Below, in pieces: positions 1-7,951 of a stretch of 64,000 bases of DNA. This stretch comes from Acinetobacter equi (GTDB lineage: Bacteria; Pseudomonadota; Gammaproteobacteria; Pseudomonadales; Moraxellaceae): assembly GCF_001307195.1 (NCBI RefSeq), contig NZ_CP012808.1:992001-1056000 (forward strand), given 5' to 3'. Within the stretch, counting starts at the first letter, position 1. Each line of letters opens with the position of its first letter. The notes below the pieces were generated by a model. That model searched no databases, had not been told where the DNA came from, and saw only the letters and a program-made list of their open reading frames with translations. A program made the position numbers and the translations under genes.

Positions 1-225
1 GAAGATATTATGCAGGCCTGTTCGAACTTAACTCCTCGGGAGGCAGAGGTGATGCACTGGGTGACAATGGGAAAAACAAACAGAGATATTGCTGAAATTT
101 TATCGTTAAGTCCTCGTACCGTGAATAAACATTTAGAGCATGTTTTTGAAAAACTCTATGTTGAAACGAGAACAGCCGCTGTATTACATGTGATGTCAGC
201 ATGTCAAAATCTAACAACAGCATAA
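1..225 (+). CDS. LuxR-family transcriptional regulator, C-terminal HTH fragment (5' end outside window)
   Basis: The reading frame is open from the first base and ends at the TAA at 223-225, so this is the 3' end of a gene that begins upstream. The visible part is a LuxR-type helix-turn-helix: LTPREAEVMHW, then GKTNRDIAEIL and SPRTVNKHLEHVFEKL. This fold is the DNA-binding output domain of response regulators and stand-alone LuxR regulators. The sensory part is not visible, so the signal cannot be named. It may or may not control the purine genes that follow on the opposite strand. There is no clear terminator in the 33 bases before the convergent allA stop. Confidence 0.8.
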   Translation, partial: EDIMQACSNLTPREAEVMHWVTMGKTNRDIAEILSLSPRTVNKHLEHVFEKLYVETRTAAVLHVMSACQNLTTA

Positions 226-258
226 TTTCGTCAATATATTCTAATTTTAAGTATGTAA

Positions 259-759
259 TTATAAGAATAATTGAATAGGTGTTGGAAACTCATAAATATC
301 ACAATTCGGTTCTGTACCAATTCGATCAACAACTGCAAAATTGCTTGGGCTTTCTAATGTTAATAATGGATGGTGCCAAGTTCCTATCTGATAATTTACA
401 CCCTGAGAACCATCAGTAATAAATGCTTTGATTTTTGATAAATCAGGTTTATGTTCATCTAAATTTGGCGCAACAACAATTAAAAAGGGTTGTCCTTGCA
501 TTGGAATAAAAGCTTGGGAACCTTTAGGATGACGTTCTAGCATTGAGATTGAAAAAGGAACCAATGTTTTTTTTATATTTCTAAAAATACTGATCCCAAT
601 TTTTGAATTTCCATTTGTTTTAAGATCTGCAAGTGCATGATAACGTTCTGTATGTTTATTATTGATATGAAAAAAGTCATGTCCATCACAACTAATGACT
701 TCACCAAAAGGAGCAAAGCCTTCTTGCGTAAGATGTTGAATTTTAATTGCAGTTACCAT
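259..759 (-). CDS. allA: ureidoglycolate lyase (AllA family)
   Basis: About 166 residues, matching the usual AllA length of 160-170. AllA splits ureidoglycolate, the allantoicase product, into glyoxylate and urea in the cytoplasm, the last step of the pathway encoded here. Family features include the N-terminal EGFAPFGEVIS, the central HPKGSQAFIPM motif and GTWHHPLL near the C-terminus, whose histidines belong to the cupin-like metal or substrate site. The ATG at 759 is preferred over a TTG two codons upstream because it gives the family's usual MVTAIK-type start. It lies 138 bases downstream of alc on the same strand, so the two may be co-transcribed. Confidence 0.9.
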   Translation of the reverse strand: MVTAIKIQHLTQEGFAPFGEVISCDGHDFFHINNKHTERYHALADLKTNGNSKIGISIFRNIKKTLVPFSISMLERHPKGSQAFIPMQGQPFLIVVAPNLDEHKPDLSKIKAFITDGSQGVNYQIGTWHHPLLTLESPSNFAVVDRIGTEPNCDIYEFPTPIQLFL

Positions 760-897
760 TACCAAATTCCAAAGAAGAAAAATATAAAAATAAACTCATA
801 TGGCTTCTTTTATTGGCATCTTATTTTGAATGTTCAAATAACAGCACAATAAAAGAAGATATAAGTTGTACGTGTTTTTACTCGTGAAAATAAGTGA

Positions 898-1917
898 TTA
901 ATTCACTATATTTCCCCATAAGCGAATACGGCTAATACCACCATCTGGAATCATATTTATCCGAATGTGGGAGATTTTTTCATGTTGTAAAATTTCATGA
1001 ATATAATGATGAATATGATCCATTTGCATTGCTTGAGCTTCGAGTAAAAATGGCCAGAACATACTTTGTGGAATTAATTGAGGATCTGTTGCATCTTCAA
1101 TATAAATCGCTTGAATAGAAACTTCAGCAGGGTAATTTCCTTTAAAATGAGCCGTATCGATATCAATTTTTTCAATTTTACCCGCTTGACCTAATGCAAT
1201 AATGCACCAGTCGAATCCAGGTGAGCGACGACGTTTTGTTTCCCAGCCATCCCCCATATTTATGCCACGACCAGGATTAATTAAATTACGTGGATGTCCA
1301 AAGTGTGCATCACTAAAAGCAATAATTCGACCACCATTTTCTAGTGCAATTAAATCTAAAGTTTGTGATTGATCTTTAATTTGAATTTGGACTTCACCAT
1401 ATACGCGAAAACGTGCAATTCCACCATCAGGAAAAATATTTAGTCGGACATGTGTAAATGTGGAATTAGAGGAAATATCAAATAAGTGGTGTTGACTTGG
1501 TCCTAATATTGTATTTGTAAGAATAGGTTGCCATTCTGCATCAGATAGATCACCTGTTGGTGCATAGCATGCTTCAACACTCGTAGAAGCAGGATAATTT
1601 CCTGTGAAAAATGTTGTATCAATATCTAATGCTTTAATTTTTCCTGCAACCCCCAATTGAACAATTGCCCAATCATATCCAGAATGGCGCTTACGACGAG
1701 TTTCCCATCCATCCATCCATTTGCCATGATCATCAAATTTATCTTCAACAAAAATAGGTGCATCAAATTGCAACATACGTTTAGCTTCAGCAAAGAATTC
1801 ATCTGAGCAATCTATGATTTTTGCACCAATTCGGAGATCTGCAAAGTTGGTGAGTTGCTGTATTGGTGCAGGAATTTCAAAAGAAGGTGCGTGGAGTATT
1901 GCCATTTTATTTTCCAT
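898..1917 (-). CDS. alc: allantoicase
   Basis: A 339-residue allantoicase, which hydrolyses allantoate to ureidoglycolate and urea. The protein has the family's internal duplication: two jelly-roll repeats, roughly residues 20-170 and 190-335. Each carries the same signature, DGWETRRKRHSGYDW in the first and DGWETKRRRSPGFDW in the second, followed by an IDIDT(T/A)xFxGNYPAxxSV motif. An Arg-rich end (HIRINMIPDGGISRIRLWG) closes the second repeat. It is divergent from hpxO across a 190-bp region with a palindromic operator candidate. A second in-frame ATG at 1905 is an alternative start. Confidence 0.95.
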   Translation of the reverse strand: MENKMAILHAPSFEIPAPIQQLTNFADLRIGAKIIDCSDEFFAEAKRMLQFDAPIFVEDKFDDHGKWMDGWETRRKRHSGYDWAIVQLGVAGKIKALDIDTTFFTGNYPASTSVEACYAPTGDLSDAEWQPILTNTILGPSQHHLFDISSNSTFTHVRLNIFPDGGIARFRVYGEVQIQIKDQSQTLDLIALENGGRIIAFSDAHFGHPRNLINPGRGINMGDGWETKRRRSPGFDWCIIALGQAGKIEKIDIDTAHFKGNYPAEVSIQAIYIEDATDPQLIPQSMFWPFLLEAQAMQMDHIHHYIHEILQHEKISHIRINMIPDGGISRIRLWGNIVN

Positions 1918-1958
1918 TTGTGCTTTATATAGTGTGACTATTCATTTAAATAATGAGC

Positions 1959-1974
1959 ATCACGATATCGTGAT
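1959..1974. promoter_or_regulatory. 16-bp perfect palindrome between alc and hpxO, candidate operator
   Basis: The sequence ATCACGATATCGTGAT reads identically on both strands. It sits in the 190-bp divergent intergenic region, 42 bases upstream of the alc start and 133 bases upstream of the hpxO start. Its size and position suit a dimeric repressor (TetR, GntR or MarR type) controlling both transcripts. No regulator gene can be linked to it inside the window. Confidence 0.55.
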
Positions 1975-2107
1975 ACAAAACAATGCATATTGAAAAATAA
2001 ATGCACAGCGTGTGCCAACATTTCAAATCAGTACTGCAAATTTAAAAAATGGCATGTTTTTCGCTTTAACACTCTTAGAAATCTAAAAATTAACACAGGA
2101 GTTTTAA

Positions 2108-3265
2108 ATGAAAATTGCAATTATTGGTGCAGGAATGGGAGGCTTAACAACAGGAATTGCATTAAAAAAATTTGGACATGATGTAAAAATTTATGAGCAA
2201 ACTGAAAAAATTTTGCCAGTTGGAGCCGCAATTTCACTTTGGTCAAATGGAGTAAAGTGTTTGAATTATTTGGGGCTAACACATCAATTAGCTCAATTAG
2301 GAGGTCAAATGAATGACCTTGCATATATTGATGGTCTAACTGGCGATGTAATGACGCAATTTAGTCTACAACCCTTGATAGAAGAAGTTGGACAGCGCCC
2401 TTATCCTGTTGCTCGTGCTGATTTACAAAACATGCTAATGGATGAATTTGGTCGAGAGGATATTTACTTATCTAAAAAAATGGTGTCATTACAAGACTAT
2501 GAAAATACTGTAAAAGTCCAATTTTCAGATCTCACAGAAATAGATGTCGATTTATTAATTGGAGCAGATGGAACGCACTCGATTACTCGGACATATGTTT
2601 TAGGGAAGCAAGTTGAGCGACGTTATGCAGGCTATGTGAATTGGAATGGACTCGTTGAAATTTCAGAAGATATTGCACCTGCAATGCAATGGACAACTTT
2701 TGTTGGTGAGGGAAAACGCGCATCCTTAATGCCAGTTGCAGATCACAGGTTTTACTTTTTCTTTGATGTTCCGCTGCCATCAGGTTTAGATAATGATCGT
2801 ATGCAGTATAAGTCATTATTAAAAAAATATTTTTCAGGATGGTGTCCACAAGTTCAAAAGCTTATTGATGCTATTGATGAGCAGAAAACAAATCGTGTAG
2901 AAATTCATGATATTGATCCATTCATGCAATTCTACAAGGGAAGAGTTGTGATTGTTGGAGATGCAGCGCATAGCACGACACCAGATATTGGACAAGGTGG
3001 ATGCCAGGCGATGGAGGATGCTATTTATTTGGCACGATCTTTGCAGATTAATACTCTGAGTTTGGAAGACTCATTAAGGAGATATCAGAACAAGCGTAAC
3101 GAACGCACTACGGAGATGGTGTTACGTGCACGTAAACGTTGTGATGTAACTCATATGAAGGACGAAAAAATAACGACAGCATGGTATGAAGATTTAAAAA
3201 CAGAACAAGGGCCACATATCATGCAGGGGATTATTAATAATATTGTGGGGAATCCTTTGGATTAA
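2108..3265 (+). CDS. hpxO: FAD-dependent urate hydroxylase
   Basis: A 385-residue group A flavin monooxygenase that oxidises urate to 5-hydroxyisourate with NADH and O2, the entry step of this urate pathway. FAD contacts are visible: GAGMGG at residues 7-12 with the ribose-binding Glu30, the GADGTHS motif near residue 155, and [15 protein letters not shown] near residue 285. GKRASLMPV and RFYFFFDVP match the region that holds the substrate Arg and Tyr in HpxO. A GGAG box lies 7 bases before the ATG. It is the only plus-strand gene of the purine cluster and has its own terminator. No cofactor-free uricase gene is seen in the window. Confidence 0.92.
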   Translation: MKIAIIGAGMGGLTTGIALKKFGHDVKIYEQTEKILPVGAAISLWSNGVKCLNYLGLTHQLAQLGGQMNDLAYIDGLTGDVMTQFSLQPLIEEVGQRPYPVARADLQNMLMDEFGREDIYLSKKMVSLQDYENTVKVQFSDLTEIDVDLLIGADGTHSITRTYVLGKQVERRYAGYVNWNGLVEISEDIAPAMQWTTFVGEGKRASLMPVADHRFYFFFDVPLPSGLDNDRMQYKSLLKKYFSGWCPQVQKLIDAIDEQKTNRVEIHDIDPFMQFYKGRVVIVGDAAHSTTPDIGQGGCQAMEDAIYLARSLQINTLSLEDSLRRYQNKRNERTTEMVLRARKRCDVTHMKDEKITTAWYEDLKTEQGPHIMQGIINNIVGNPLD

Positions 3266-3308
3266 TTATAACAACAGTATAATTAAAACGATAAGATTTA
3301 CAGCAAGG

Positions 3309-3336
3309 GGAGGCTTAAAGCCTCCTTATTTTTTAT
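3309..3336 (+). terminator. Rho-independent terminator after hpxO
   Basis: The inverted repeat GGAGGCTT/AAGCCTCC is followed by TTATTTTTTATT. It lies 43 bases after the hpxO stop, and its T-rich tail runs up to the convergent acetyltransferase gene. Confidence 0.8.
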
Positions 3337-3842
3337 TCTTCAAATCGTAATTGCATTAGGACTAAGTCACGCCATTTCCCAAATTTTTTGCCTACTTCAG
3401 GCATATACCCTGTATGTTTAAAGCCTAATTTTTCATGGAGATAGATTGAAACTAAATTTTCATGATCAATGCCAGCCACCATGACATGAACATTATGCTG
3501 TTTTGCATAGTCAATTAAACTTTGCAAGAGTAATTTCCCCAGCCCTTGACCTGTATATTCTGGTGAAACATAAATAGAATGTTCAACGGTATGACGGTAT
3601 CCTGTAAAAGATCGAAATGAGGAATAATCTGCATAGCCTGCAACTTTTTGTTTTTTAGTATCTTCTATGACGAAAAATGGAAAATTTTGAGCTTTGAGTT
3701 GTATGAGCATATTTTCAAAATGTGCTAAATCAAAAGGTTGTTCATTCCATGTTGAAAAGCCATGTTGTACTTCTGGATTATAAATGGCTTGTATTTCAGA
3801 TAAATCTTTTAGTTCAGCAGGACGAATAATGAATGGGAGCAT
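3333..3842 (-). CDS. GNAT family N-acetyltransferase (phosphinothricin acetyltransferase-like)
   Basis: About 169 residues with the acetyl-CoA-binding GNAT core: an N-terminal IIRPAELKDLSEIQAIYNP, the central HSIYVSPEYTGQGLGKLLLQ (Q/RxxGxG/A pyrophosphate loop) and the C-terminal YLHEKLGFKHTGYMPEVG. The last segment and the final GKWRDLVLMQL are typical of the Pat/YncA subgroup, which acetylates small amines such as methionine sulfoximine or phosphinothricin analogues. The substrate here is unknown. The ATG at 3842 was chosen over the upstream TTG at 3854 because the TTG has no Shine-Dalgarno sequence. It interrupts the purine cluster, and no functional link is evident. Confidence 0.85.
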   Translation of the reverse strand: MLPFIIRPAELKDLSEIQAIYNPEVQHGFSTWNEQPFDLAHFENMLIQLKAQNFPFFVIEDTKKQKVAGYADYSSFRSFTGYRHTVEHSIYVSPEYTGQGLGKLLLQSLIDYAKQHNVHVMVAGIDHENLVSIYLHEKLGFKHTGYMPEVGKKFGKWRDLVLMQLRFEE

Positions 3843-3887
3843 AGAAAAATCCAAATTTTTATGTCTATATATCGTATTTTAAAATAT

Positions 3888-3917
3888 AAAAAAGCAAGAT
3901 GATTATCTTGCTTTTTT
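3888..3917 (-). terminator. Rho-independent terminator between the Tsx-like gene and the acetyltransferase
   Basis: The arms AAAAAAGCAAGAT and ATCTTGCTTTTTT enclose a 4-nt loop. It lies 26 bases after the stop of the Tsx-like gene, separating the purine operon (transcribed leftward) from the GNAT gene. Confidence 0.85.
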
Positions 3918-3942
3918 TGTATTACTTATAAAATATAAATGC

Positions 3943-4686
3943 TTAGAAGTGATATTTCACTAAAGCACTTACATCATTTTGGTCTAAACCAGGGATACCG
4001 TATTTGTTATGCCATCTAGAGTATTCTACACCAAGATATAAACGAGTCTCTGGTGAAATATGACGACCAACGTTCCATTTCCATTGGCTAGTCCAGTTTA
4101 ATTCGCTACGTGATCCAGGTTTAGTCGCTGAATCTTTTGTAGAGTTTGACCAGTCTAGGAAGCCATCAACAAGGAATTCTTCATTGCTAATTTTAAATGG
4201 AATACCATAGACGAATGTCAGTTGGTAATCATTTCTAATTTTATCGTTGTGTGCACGGTAAAGGTTTAATTGAGCATATTGGAAATATGGGATTTCTAAA
4301 TCAAAACCAACACCATATAGGTAGTTATTGAAGTCATTTCCACCTTCCCAAGTCCCTGCAAGAAGTACATCTTTAATTGGACCTAGCTCTAATTTTTTAC
4401 CACTGACAGCACCGAGACTTAAACGTGGCGAAGCCTCAAAATAAGTATCTTTACTAAAGTCATTATCTGTACGATCGACAAAACCAAAAAAATCACCATA
4501 CTTTAATTTTGCTGTATATTCAGCAGTAATGGTGCTTTGGTTATTACTATCGTCCATATTATCTGGTAAGGCATAGTTTTTGCCATACAAGCCAGTTAGA
4601 CTGAAGTCTTGCCAAATTGGAGCAGCGTGAGAGAGTGCAGCTATGGAAGAAAGCGCTACAACAGTAGCGAGTTGATTAAATTTCAT
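3943..4686 (-). CDS. Tsx-like nucleoside-specific outer-membrane channel
   Basis: About 247 residues after placing the start at the ATG at 4686, which gives a normal signal peptide (MKFNQLATVVALSSIAALSHA, then APIWQDFSLTGLYG). The mature part alternates polar and aromatic residues in the way of a 12-strand beta barrel and ends in the outer-membrane signature VKYHF with a terminal Phe. LTGLYGKNY, FFGFVDRTDND and DGFLDWSNST are features of the Tsx/OmpK family, which lets nucleosides and related solutes cross the outer membrane. Its place behind hiuH-uraD-puuE suggests uptake of urate, allantoin or purine nucleosides. That specificity is inferred. Confidence 0.85.
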   Translation of the reverse strand: MKFNQLATVVALSSIAALSHAAPIWQDFSLTGLYGKNYALPDNMDDSNNQSTITAEYTAKLKYGDFFGFVDRTDNDFSKDTYFEASPRLSLGAVSGKKLELGPIKDVLLAGTWEGGNDFNNYLYGVGFDLEIPYFQYAQLNLYRAHNDKIRNDYQLTFVYGIPFKISNEEFLVDGFLDWSNSTKDSATKPGSRSELNWTSQWKWNVGRHISPETRLYLGVEYSRWHNKYGIPGLDQNDVSALVKYHF

Positions 4687-4782
4687 AGAAGGTCGTTTCC
4701 CCAAGAAAAGCGTGTAAAGCATACATGTTATTAAGCAAAAATAAAGCCAAATAATAATTAAATTAAAAATTAATCAATAAAT

Positions 4783-5109
4783 TTAACTTCCTCTATAACT
4801 AGAGTAAGCAAAGGGACTGATTAATAAAGGAATATGATAATGTTGTTGATCATTTTGTATTGAAAAATGAATAACAACTTTTGGATAAAAGGTTTCTAAA
4901 CTTAGTGATTTATAATAGTTTTTAGTGAAAAATTCGAGTGAATAATCTCCAGTATTGATTTCATTTAGTGCAAAGTCTGTTGCAAGAATACGACCATCTT
5001 GATTGGTGAATGCCTGTGCAATTACTTTATTTTGATCGTCATATAGTTTTACAAGAACATCACTAGCAGGCGTACCTAAATATGTGTCAAGAATATGAGT
5101 ACTAATCAT
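4783..5109 (-). CDS. uraH: 5-hydroxyisourate hydrolase (transthyretin-like)
   Basis: A 108-residue transthyretin-related protein that hydrolyses 5-hydroxyisourate, made by HpxO, to OHCU. The family landmarks are present: the N-terminal ISTHILDTYLGTPA with catalytic His, the NQDGRI arginine near residue 40, the HYHIPLLISP histidines, and the C-terminal YRGS that defines bacterial HIU hydrolases as opposed to true transthyretin. No signal peptide is seen, so it acts in the cytoplasm. It overlaps the end of uraD by 8 bases, implying translational coupling. Confidence 0.95.
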   Translation of the reverse strand: MISTHILDTYLGTPASDVLVKLYDDQNKVIAQAFTNQDGRILATDFALNEINTGDYSLEFFTKNYYKSLSLETFYPKVVIHFSIQNDQQHYHIPLLISPFAYSSYRGS

Positions 5110-5608
5110 TTTGAATTTCCTGTGTTAAACGTAGCAACGCGATTTCTAAAAGTTGTTGGTGCACAATTCGTTGTTCAATTTCAGGATCATTAACTAATCT
5201 ATAATTTAAAGCAGTTAAAATTTCTTCACTGCTTAGACCAAAAGCTTTAATTAAGAAAATGTAGCCAAAGCGTTTTTCATAGGCCAAATTTCCTCTAAAA
5301 ATTTCATCTAAAATTTCTTGATCTTGAGAAATTAGAGCCTGTTCTTTTTTTGAAAATATTTCTTCTTTTTCACTTAATTTTTGCTTGGCATTTTTTTCAC
5401 CTATACGAGGATGTGTATTTAAAGCTGTTAATATTTCATCCCATGACCAAGATTGTGCTTGTTGATTTGCAAATGTAATAAGTGCTTCATTGGATGTAAA
5501 AGGACGGTGTCTTGAAATTTCATCTGCCCATCGTTCAATATGGACACAATGTAGAAGAAACACTTTGATTGTTGATAATGGTGCTTGATTAAATTCAGAA
5601 ATGAGCAC
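5102..5608 (-). CDS. uraD: 2-oxo-4-hydroxy-4-carboxy-5-ureidoimidazoline (OHCU) decarboxylase
   Basis: A 168-residue all-helical OHCU decarboxylase that gives S-allantoin, so hydrolysis and decarboxylation by UraH/UraD keep the product stereospecific. The catalytic motif THPRIGEK holds the key His, and YEKRFGYIFLIKAFG is the second conserved block. The start is GTG at 5608, preceded by AGGA at a spacing of 8. It is translationally coupled to uraH downstream and lies about 70 bases after puuE, forming the puuE-uraD-uraH-channel operon. Confidence 0.95.
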   Translation of the reverse strand: MLISEFNQAPLSTIKVFLLHCVHIERWADEISRHRPFTSNEALITFANQQAQSWSWDEILTALNTHPRIGEKNAKQKLSEKEEIFSKKEQALISQDQEILDEIFRGNLAYEKRFGYIFLIKAFGLSSEEILTALNYRLVNDPEIEQRIVHQQLLEIALLRLTQEIQND

Positions 5609-5677
5609 AGATTTTTTCCTATATCAGTCTTATGTTTTATGAAAAAATTGTAATAAAAGTGCCAAATAAAAAAGATT

Positions 5678-6652
5678 TTATTTTTGCATGTCAGGAGCAT
5701 GATATTTATACCAATGTTCCGCTATATCACCTCGCCGACAAATCCAAACATGTTCATGAGATTGAACATAATCTAAAAATTTTTGTAATGCTTTAAAACG
5801 ACCTGGGCGCCCTAAAAGACGGCAGTGCATTCCGATAGACATCATTTTTGGTGCATATTCACCTTCTGCATAGAGCACATCAAAACTATCCTTTAAATAT
5901 TGATAGAACTGTTCACCATTATTGAAACCACCTGGTGACACAAACTTCATATCATTGCTTTCAAGTGTATAAGGAATAATAAGGTGTGGGCGAGATTCTC
6001 CATTTCGATTGGTAAGCGTATTCCAAAATGGGAGATCATCACCATAATAATCACAGTCATATTTTATTTGAGGAAATTCTGCAAGAAGTTGGCGTGTATT
6101 TGGGCTATCTCGACCTGTGTACCAACCAATAGGCGCATGACCAAAGAGAGTTTCTAAAACACTAATGGCTTGATCCATATGTTGACGCTCTGTTTCAATA
6201 TCTACACTTTGATAATGTATCCAGCGTTGACCATGTGAAACAACATCGTAATTTGCCTCTTTAATAGCATTTACAATATACGGATTACGTACAAGTGCCA
6301 TTCCTACGCCAAAAATGGTCATGGGTAAATGACGCTTTTTAAACTCTTGATGAATTCTCCAAAAACCTGCACGAGAGCCATATTCATACATAGAGTCCAT
6401 GGACATATGTTTTTCAGGAAAACTTGCTGCACCAACAATATCTGATAAAAACTGTTCAGAACCATGATCGCCATGCTCAATGTGATTCTCGCCACCTTCT
6501 TCATAGTTCAAAACAAATTGAACAGCAATCCGAGATTGTTTTGGCCACTGAGCTTGAGGTGGGTGACCATGATAGCCAATTAAGTCACGTGAATAATTTG
6601 AACTTTGAATTGCTTCGATAAGTTTTTGACCACGCAAGTAGTTTGTTGTCAC
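5678..6652 (-). CDS. puuE: allantoinase PuuE (polysaccharide-deacetylase fold)
   Basis: A 324-residue PuuE protein, a metal-independent allantoinase with the NodB/polysaccharide-deacetylase fold, unrelated to AllB or PucH. It converts S-allantoin to allantoate. Diagnostic stretches are YHGHPPQAQWP, VQFVLNYEEGGE, HGDHGSEQFLSD, SRAGFWRIH and GWYTGRDSPNTR. The start is GTG at 6652 with AAGGA at a spacing of 8. It is the first gene of the leftward operon, and its product feeds Alc on the same strand further left. Some databases still label the family a putative urate catabolism protein. Confidence 0.93.
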   Translation of the reverse strand: MTTNYLRGQKLIEAIQSSNYSRDLIGYHGHPPQAQWPKQSRIAVQFVLNYEEGGENHIEHGDHGSEQFLSDIVGAASFPEKHMSMDSMYEYGSRAGFWRIHQEFKKRHLPMTIFGVGMALVRNPYIVNAIKEANYDVVSHGQRWIHYQSVDIETERQHMDQAISVLETLFGHAPIGWYTGRDSPNTRQLLAEFPQIKYDCDYYGDDLPFWNTLTNRNGESRPHLIIPYTLESNDMKFVSPGGFNNGEQFYQYLKDSFDVLYAEGEYAPKMMSIGMHCRLLGRPGRFKALQKFLDYVQSHEHVWICRRGDIAEHWYKYHAPDMQK

Positions 6653-6902
6653 GATCGGTATCCTTTTGATATTTTTTTCAAATTATGCTTGCATATTTTT
6701 AAGTTAGGCCCGATATTCAATATATAAGAACACAGATCTGCAGACTCAAAAGTGTTCATCATTCAATATGGACTGGAGGTTTATTCCAACATAATTTGAA
6801 GATGTTCAAATGCTTGTGTATCACAAGCGATAAACGTGCCAAGCCAATTCGGTTTTGTATAAAAAAGATTCAGACAAAAAGTAAGACAGAGGATGGGATT
6901 GT

Positions 6903-7256
6903 ATGAACATTGAAATCCGTACAGATAAAAACATTCAAAATAGTGATCGTTTAATTACATATGTGCGTGACGAATTAAATCAAGAATTTCAACGTTATAG
7001 CGAAAAAATTACGAGTTTTTCTGTCCACTTAAGTGATGAAAATGGTGCTAAAGGTGGTGACGATGATATTCAATGTATGATTGAAGCTCGTCCTGCTGGT
7101 TTAAAACCAGTTGTAGTACATCATCGTGGTCATAATGTAGATACAGCCATTCATGGTGCAATTGATCGTGTGAAACGTAGTCTTGAGCATGTTATTGAAA
7201 AAAGTGCAAATCCACGTGCACCACAGCCAGAATTTGTTGATGCTGACGAAGAATAA
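6903..7256 (+). CDS. hpf: HPF/RaiA family ribosome-associated protein
   Basis: A 117-residue short HPF/YfiA-type protein, with the beta-alpha-beta-beta-beta-alpha fold that binds the 30S A and P sites and inactivates ribosomes in stationary phase. The segment MNIEIRTDKNIQ begins strand 1, YSEKITSFSVHLSDENG covers strand 2, and GHNVDTAIHGAIDRVKRSLEHV is the second helix. The acidic tail PQPEFVDADEE replaces the C-terminal dimerisation domain of long HPF. It is monocistronic, with its own terminator. An SD-like GAGG lies about 10 bases before the ATG. Confidence 0.85.
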   Translation: MNIEIRTDKNIQNSDRLITYVRDELNQEFQRYSEKITSFSVHLSDENGAKGGDDDIQCMIEARPAGLKPVVVHHRGHNVDTAIHGAIDRVKRSLEHVIEKSANPRAPQPEFVDADEE

Positions 7257-7272
7257 TCTAAGTATCTAAATT

Positions 7273-7302
7273 AAAAAGACCCTGCTATAGCAGGGTCTTT
7301 TT
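7273..7302 (+). terminator. Rho-independent terminator after hpf
   Basis: A near-perfect hairpin with arms AAAAAGACCCTGC and GCAGGGTCTTTTT, 17 bases after the stop codon. Confidence 0.9.
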
Positions 7303-7392
7303 AATATTTAATTTGTCTTTTTACATATTTTTTAAACCAAAACTCCAATTATTCTGCATAATAGTGGTGAATTATTGATATGAGTTATCTCC

Positions 7393-7938
7393 ATGCTAAC
7401 AGCCCAACAACAAGTATTTGTGCAAGCACTAGAAGAATTAAATTTTGCACAGGTGCAAGAACTTTTGGCAGATGGTCTTGACCCAAATTTTATCGACCCT
7501 GAAAAAGGACCTACGATCTCAGTATGGTCAGATGGGCTATTTAAATGGTGGGAAGAAGTTTGTGAAGCTTATGAGTCTGGTGAAGCATTAACTCAAAGTG
7601 AAAAAGATACTAAATTAGCCGTTCATCTTGATATTTTAGATGCTTTGATTAAAGCTAAAATTAATTTACATTTGTGGGATGTTGAAGAAATTTATGGGCC
7701 ACTTTGGGATGCTGCGAGCGCTGCATGTGTACCAGCTGTGAAACGCCTTTTAGAAGAAAAAGTAGATCCTAATACCGTTGATGAAGATGGTTTAACTATT
7801 TTATCTTCAATTAGTGATTTATTCTTTGATTGTGATTTTGATGAAATTAATTGGTCTGATGCCTTAGCTGAAGAAAAAGAGGCTTTAGAACTTCTTCGTA
7901 GTCATGGTGCAAAAATGACAAAAGAGTTAAATATTTAA
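7393..7938 (+). CDS. ankyrin-repeat protein
   Basis: A 181-residue soluble acidic protein with no signal peptide. Ankyrin-like helices are visible at the N-terminus (LEELNFAQVQELLADGLDPN), in the middle (PLWDAASAACVPAVKRLLEEKVDPNTVDEDGLTIL) and at the end (EALELLRSHGAK). The aromatic insert around residues 45-60 (WSDGLFKWWEEV) is not ankyrin-like. Ankyrin repeats mediate protein contacts, but the partner is unknown. It lies 13 bases before the outer-membrane protein gene, so the two are probably co-transcribed. Confidence 0.75.
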   Translation: MLTAQQQVFVQALEELNFAQVQELLADGLDPNFIDPEKGPTISVWSDGLFKWWEEVCEAYESGEALTQSEKDTKLAVHLDILDALIKAKINLHLWDVEEIYGPLWDAASAACVPAVKRLLEEKVDPNTVDEDGLTILSSISDLFFDCDFDEINWSDALAEEKEALELLRSHGAKMTKELNI

Positions 7939-7951
7939 TTGAGATAAAAAT

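Noticed and set aside
1990..2181. 63-codon plus-strand frame before hpxO
   Set aside because: It overlaps the hpxO start in another frame and has no ribosome site or recognisable protein.
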